64,000 nt of DNA, from contig NZ_CP149798.1 in assembly GCF_037940415.1 (NCBI RefSeq), positions 6,729,001 to 6,793,000 on the forward strand. Direction: 5' to 3'. The stretch is from Streptomyces sp. f51 (GTDB lineage Bacteria; Actinomycetota; Actinomycetes; Streptomycetales; Streptomycetaceae). A program made the translations under genes and the position numbers. How positions within the stretch are numbered: position 1 is the stretch's first letter; each line of letters starts with the position of its first letter. Shown here in pieces: positions 60,326-64,000 of this stretch. The notes under the pieces were generated by a model. That model searched no databases, was not told where the DNA came from, and was given only the letters and a program-made list of their open reading frames with translations.

Positions 60326-60446
60326 GGCCGGGACCCGGTACCGCGCGTCCGCATGACCTCCGGGGTAATCGACCCGTTCGCCGCCTCCCGGAACCATGAA
60401 GGGCACCAGAGCCCGAACGCGTACCACCGGATCCCGGGAGGACCCC

Positions 60447-61388
60447 ATGCCGTACTTCGCGAGCCCCGTCGACGGCGCCCAGCTGCACTTCGTCGACCAC
60501 GGCCCCGCCGACGGCCCGGTGGCCGTCTTCGTCAACAGCGCCTACTTCGGGACGGAGATGTGGGAGTACCAGATGCTGCCGCTCGCCGAAGCCGGTCACC
60601 GCTGTGTCGGGTTCGACCGGCGCGGGCACGGCCGGTCCGACGACGTCTGGGGAGGGTTCGACCTCGACAGCCTCGCCGACGACGTCGACGGACTGCTCCG
60701 GCACCTCGATCTGCGGGAGGTCACCCTGATCGGACACTCCGTGGGCACCGCCGAGCTGGTCCGCTGCCTGACCCGGCACGGGGCCGGGCGGGTGGCGAGG
60801 ATCGCGCTCGTCGCCGGTCTGGCGCCGGGCCCCGCGCGGACCGTGAACCATCCGGGCGGCGTCGACCCGGCGCTCGTCGAGGAGGGCAACCGGCGGTTCC
60901 GCCAGGACCGGGCCGCGTTCTTCGCGGACGGCGCCGACGCGTTCTTCGCCCGCGGCCTGCCAGGCAACGACCTCTCCGAGGCGTACGTACGCTCCATGGT
61001 CGACCGCTGCCACGGCGCGACCGCGCGGGCCGGAGCCGCCCTCGGCGACCTCGTCGTCACCCTGGACGTCGCCCCCGAACTGGCCCTGATCGACCTGCCC
61101 GCCCTGGTCGTCCACGGCACCCACGACGCCTCGGCGCCCCTGGACCTGACCGGCCGCCGGGCCGCGGACCTGCTGCCCGACAGCACGCTCAAGGTCTACG
61201 AGAACGCCGGGCACGGCCTGTTCGCCACCCACCGCGAACAACTCACCGCGGATCTGCGGGATTTCATGGCGAACGACGGTCGTTCCCGGCGCTCGGGCCC
61301 GGACGCGGCTCAGCCGAAGGCGTTCACGCCGGTCAGCTCGGCCGACAACTCCCACAGCCGCGCGGCCTGTTCGGGATCGGTCGCATAG
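60447..61388 (+). CDS. alpha/beta hydrolase
   Basis: A 313-residue hydrolase. The motifs are VGFDRRGHGRSDDVW, the nucleophile elbow LIGHSVGTAELV, an acid residue in VVHGTHDASAPLD and the catalytic histidine in YENAGHGLF. This is close to the chloroperoxidase/3-oxoadipate enol-lactonase-like group; the substrate is unknown. GGGAGGACCCC precedes ATG 60447. The last 40 residues after the final helix are low in conservation signals and overlap the convergent SDR gene by 79 bp. Confidence 0.83.
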   Translation: MPYFASPVDGAQLHFVDHGPADGPVAVFVNSAYFGTEMWEYQMLPLAEAGHRCVGFDRRGHGRSDDVWGGFDLDSLADDVDGLLRHLDLREVTLIGHSVGTAELVRCLTRHGAGRVARIALVAGLAPGPARTVNHPGGVDPALVEEGNRRFRQDRAAFFADGADAFFARGLPGNDLSEAYVRSMVDRCHGATARAGAALGDLVVTLDVAPELALIDLPALVVHGTHDASAPLDLTGRRAADLLPDSTLKVYENAGHGLFATHREQLTADLRDFMANDGRSRRSGPDAAQPKAFTPVSSADNSHSRAACSGSVA

Positions 61389-62269
61389 GCGCTCACGCCG
61401 GTCCGGGTGCCGTCCGCCGGAGCCGGTTCGGCGATGTCGCAGTCCTCGCAGTACACCCCGCCCAGGCCGGCGAGCCGGGGCGAGGTCGCGGCCCACACCT
61501 GGGTGGCCGCACCCTGCTCGGGCGTCTTGAAGCCCTCCGGGTTCAGCGGGGTGCCGTCCTCGTCGATCCAGCCGCGCTCGACCATCTCCGCCCTGGGCAG
61601 GTGCCGCTGGAGCGGGGTGAGGATGCCGCCGGGGTGCAGCGAGAAGGCCCGTACGCCGAAGTCCCGTCCCCGCCGGTCGAGTTCCACGGCGAAGAGCACG
61701 TTCGCCGTCTTCGCCTGCCCGTAGGCCTCCCACTTGTCGTAACCGGTCCGCCAGTGCACGTCGTCCCAGCGGATGCCGGAGTTGTGGTGGCCGGCGGATG
61801 ACACGGACACGACCCGCGCGCCGCCCGGGGCGATCGCCGGCCAGAGCCGGTTGACCAGCGCGAAGTGGCCGAGGTGATTGGTCGCGAACTGCGCCTCCCA
61901 GCCCGGGCCGACCCGCGTCTCCGGGCAGGCCATGACGCCCGCGCTGTCGATGACGATGTCGACGACACGGCCCGAGGCGAGGAACCGCTCGGCGAAGGCG
62001 CGCACGCTGTCCAGGTCGGCGAGATCGAGTTCGTCGGTCTCGGCGCCGTCGATGCCGGCCAGCGCCTCGCGCGCGGTCGCCGGGCGCCGCGCGGGGACCA
62101 CGACCCGGGCACCCGCCTTGGCCAGGGCCCGGGTCGTCTCCAGGCCGAGCCCCGAGTAGCCGCCCGTGACGATCGCGAGCTTCCCGGAGAGGTCGACGCC
62201 CTCCAGGACGTCGTCCGCGGTGCTCCGGGCGCCGAATCCCGAACCGATCCTGTGCTGTGCAGTGCTCAT
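61310..62269 (-). CDS. SDR-family oxidoreductase (retinol dehydrogenase/WW-type)
   Basis: A 319-residue protein. The NAD(P) site is LAIVTGGYSGLGLETTRALA and the active-site region reads HHNSGIRWDDVHWRTGYDKW with EAYGQAKTANVLF, the Y-x-x-x-K replaced by YGQAK at the usual position. DIVIDSAGVMACPE is the NNAG-type segment. This is typical of SDR proteins annotated as light-dependent protochlorophyllide-reductase-like or retinol-dehydrogenase-like. The substrate is unknown. The 3' end overlaps the convergent hydrolase gene. Confidence 0.85.
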   Translation of the reverse strand: MSTAQHRIGSGFGARSTADDVLEGVDLSGKLAIVTGGYSGLGLETTRALAKAGARVVVPARRPATAREALAGIDGAETDELDLADLDSVRAFAERFLASGRVVDIVIDSAGVMACPETRVGPGWEAQFATNHLGHFALVNRLWPAIAPGGARVVSVSSAGHHNSGIRWDDVHWRTGYDKWEAYGQAKTANVLFAVELDRRGRDFGVRAFSLHPGGILTPLQRHLPRAEMVERGWIDEDGTPLNPEGFKTPEQGAATQVWAATSPRLAGLGGVYCEDCDIAEPAPADGTRTGVSAYATDPEQAARLWELSAELTGVNAFG

Positions 62270-62350
62270 GCCCGCACGCTACGAATTGGAGCGGACTCGA
62301 AGTCAAGCGGACACGGCCGCGGCGGCGAACGGCCGGCCCGGCACGAGAAA

Positions 62351-62385
62351 GACCCCGACCGGATGGGGGAATCACGGTCGGGGTC
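62351..62385 (-). terminator. intrinsic terminator after the PHP-domain gene
   Basis: GACCCCGACC (62351-62360) pairs with GGTCGGGGTC (62376-62385) across a 15-base loop. Read on the minus strand the stem is followed by TTTCTCG, a weak U tract. It lies between the PHP gene (ends 62569) and the SDR start (62269), so it would separate the two leftward units. The stretch 62386-62568 contains nothing else I recognise. Confidence 0.7.
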
Positions 62386-62568
62386 GTCTGTGTGGGCGCC
62401 GATGGCGGTCGCCTCGCGGCGAAACGCTCCACAGGGCTTCAGCCGGACGATCGTCCCTGCGGGCTTGGGTGAGGCCCGGGGACACTGTCCCATCCACACC
62501 CACGGTTTGTTCAACGGGTAACTACCTGTGGGTGTTCCCGGGAACGGGCCCGTCGCCGGTGACCTGTG

Positions 62569-63588
62569 TCACGGTCTCTCGCGGGTCCGGGCCCAGGTCA
62601 GCACCTGCTCCAGGGTCCACGTGGTGACCACACGCTCCGGCGGCACCCCGCACTCCTCGGCCCGCGCGCACCCGTGGATCTGCCAGTCGAGCTGTCCCGG
62701 CGCGTGCGCGTCGGTGTCGAGGGAGAACAGAACACCCGCGTCGACCGCCTGGCGCAGCAGCCGGCGCGGCGGGTCGAGGCGCTCCGGGCGGCTGTTGATC
62801 TCGACCGCCGTACCCGACTCCGCGCAGGCCGCGAAGACGGCGTCCGCGTCGAACTCGGACTCGGGCCGGCCGCGCCCTTCGATCAGCCGGCCGGTGCAGT
62901 GGCCGAGGATGTCCGCGTGCGGATCGCGGACGGCGGCGATCATGCGCCGGGTCATCGGCCGCGACTCCATCCGGAGCTTGGAGTGCACCGACACGACCAC
63001 CACGTCCAGCTGCTCCAGCAGCTCCGGCTCCTGGTCGAGCGATCCGTCGTCGAGGATGTCGCATTCGATGCCGGTGAGCAGGCGGAAGGGGGCCCAGCGT
63101 TCGTTCAGCTCGGCGACGACCGCCAGCTGCTCGCGCAGCCGTTCCGGTGACAGGCCGTTCGCCACGGTCAGCCGGGGCGAGTGGTCGGTGAGCACCGCCC
63201 ACTCGTGGCCCAGCCGTGCCGCCGTACGCCCCATCTCCTCGATCGGGCTGCCGCCGTCCGACCAGTCCGAGTGCAGATGACAGTCCCCCCGCAGCAGCGC
63301 CCGCAGTCCCTCACCGCCCTCGGCGAGCGGCCCCGCGGACTCGCGCTCCACCTTCTCCAGGTAGCCGGGCACCTCGCCGGCCAGCGCCTCCCGTACCACC
63401 TGCGCGGTCTTCGGGCCGATGCCCTTGAGCGACTCCAGCGTGCCGTTCTCGGCGCGTTCACGGACCTCGTCGGCGGACAGCCCGGCGAGCAGGGTCCGCG
63501 CGGTCCTGAAGGCCCGTACGCGATAGGTGGGCGCCAGGCTCCGCTCCAGCAGGAACGCGATCCGGTCCAGGGCCTCGACGGGGTCCAT
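62569..63588 (-). CDS. PHP-domain protein with N-terminal HhH region (PolX C-terminal-like)
   Basis: A 339-residue metal-dependent phosphoesterase-like protein. The N terminus (AFRTARTLLAGLSADEVRER, LESLKGIGPKTAQVVREALA) is a helix-hairpin-helix DNA-binding-type module as in DNA polymerase X. The PHP domain has the metal ligands in GDCHLHSDWSDGG, WAVLTDHSPRL, LTGIECDILDD, ILGHCTGRL and FSLDTDAHAP. It lacks a polymerase domain. Such proteins may act as 3'-5' exonuclease or phosphoesterase in DNA repair. ATG 63588 was chosen over an upstream frame start. Confidence 0.87.
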   Translation of the reverse strand: MDPVEALDRIAFLLERSLAPTYRVRAFRTARTLLAGLSADEVRERAENGTLESLKGIGPKTAQVVREALAGEVPGYLEKVERESAGPLAEGGEGLRALLRGDCHLHSDWSDGGSPIEEMGRTAARLGHEWAVLTDHSPRLTVANGLSPERLREQLAVVAELNERWAPFRLLTGIECDILDDGSLDQEPELLEQLDVVVVSVHSKLRMESRPMTRRMIAAVRDPHADILGHCTGRLIEGRGRPESEFDADAVFAACAESGTAVEINSRPERLDPPRRLLRQAVDAGVLFSLDTDAHAPGQLDWQIHGCARAEECGVPPERVVTTWTLEQVLTWARTRERP

Positions 63589-63841
63589 CGGCACTCCTTT
63601 CCGCGCTCGCGCCGGCCGTCGCACGCTCTCCCAGAGTTGCCCAGCCGCCGCCCGCCCGCACGGCGGGTGCCACCTCGGGCGGGCGGCGGGCCGGGGCGGG
63701 GTCCGCGGGGAGCCGGGTCACCCGGCCGGGCGAACGTCCGGAGCCCCACCGCTGCGCCCCTGCCCGGCGGCACGGGCGGCGGGCGTCCGGCGTGTCACCG
63801 CTGACCAGCGGGAACGACGGGAATCGCCTTACGCTTTTGTC

Positions 63842-64000
63842 ATGACCGAAAGCGCGAGCCCTCACATCTCCCACCCACGGATCATGGTGCTCGGGGTGCA
63901 GCCGGGCACGCCCCCGTTCCGGATCATGGAGATCGACGGCGAGATGGTGGGCGAGGCGAAGGCGATCACGGACGTCCTGGAGTACGCGGCGGCGTACGGC
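63842..64000 (+). CDS. hypothetical protein, 5' part (continues outside window)
   Basis: Only the first 53 residues are present. The start ATG 63842 is followed by MTESASPHISHPRIMVLGVQ, then PFRIMEIDGEMVGEAKAITD and VLEYAAAYG at the window edge. It looks like a small conserved Streptomyces protein of unknown function. A TTACGCTTTTGTC just upstream may hold a promoter very close to the start, which would make a short or absent leader. Confidence 0.6.
   Translation, partial: MTESASPHISHPRIMVLGVQPGTPPFRIMEIDGEMVGEAKAITDVLEYAAAYG

Overview
The window looks like a Streptomyces chromosome. GC is very high with G or C in nearly every third codon position, many starts are GTG, terminators are long GC hairpins without U tracts, and the gene families are typical of the genus. 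Genes lie on both strands and no biosynthetic gene cluster is visible.

Left part (1-10.6 kb): the 3' end of a 4-hydroxybenzoate 3-monooxygenase gene followed by an aromatic-type aldehyde dehydrogenase, then thioredoxin, a disulfide-containing flavoprotein, an ABC-F ATPase, peptide deformylase, a TPR protein, a coupled pair of MarR-like genes with a candidate operator, a pirin and a lipoprotein. Two short perfect tandem repeats (8-bp and 7-bp units, 11 copies each) lie between these genes.

Accessory zone (about 10.8-24.6 kb): about 12 kb is flanked by two direct copies of a roughly 147-bp segment holding a tRNA-Arg(CCG)-like 3' half plus a terminator-like hairpin. Inside are a tRNA-Arg(CCT)-like 3' fragment, a tRNA-Ser(GGA)-like attachment core, a possible anticodon arm, a broken tyrosine integrase abutting a truncated GntR/UTRA regulator, and at least two frameshifted genes. 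The intact cargo is an APH-fold phosphotransferase, an HTH-TPR regulator, a small-protein cluster with tandem paralogues, several secreted or lipid-anchored proteins, and DUF4240 and DUF2199 proteins. This reads as a landing zone where several integrative elements inserted and decayed. A further 1.6 kb with no recognisable gene follows.

Rhamnose region (25.8-40.7 kb): lutABC, rhaB, a rhaEW-type aldolase-dehydrogenase fusion and rhaI run leftward. An ABC importer (ATPase, two permeases, binding protein), the mutarotase rhaM and a LacI regulator run rightward. Together they encode uptake, anomer conversion, isomerisation, phosphorylation, aldol cleavage to DHAP and L-lactaldehyde, oxidation to lactate, and LutABC oxidation of lactate to pyruvate. 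Two LacI-like palindromes lie in the divergent promoter. Between the ATPase and first permease genes are two micro-ORFs joined by ATGA overlaps, apparently made by duplication of the gene junction.

Right part (40.8-64 kb): a serine peptidase-like hydrolase, an enoyl-CoA hydratase with a strong palindrome upstream, an ECF sigma factor with a C-terminal extension, a dienoyl-CoA-reductase-like SDR, a cysteine-rich/pentapeptide fusion, a CYP102-like P450 divergent from a TetR gene, a DUF2470 gene behind a candidate iron box, a lactonase-like propeller protein, a FUSC membrane protein, a DinB-fold protein, an FBP zinc-finger protein with a 21-bp palindrome, and a phosphotransferase. A second sugar operon (binding protein, two permeases, GH1 beta-glucosidase) is divergent from a ROK regulator. 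The window ends with an alpha/beta hydrolase, an SDR, a PHP-domain protein and a truncated hypothetical gene.

All calls come from reading the sequence and translations. No database search was run.
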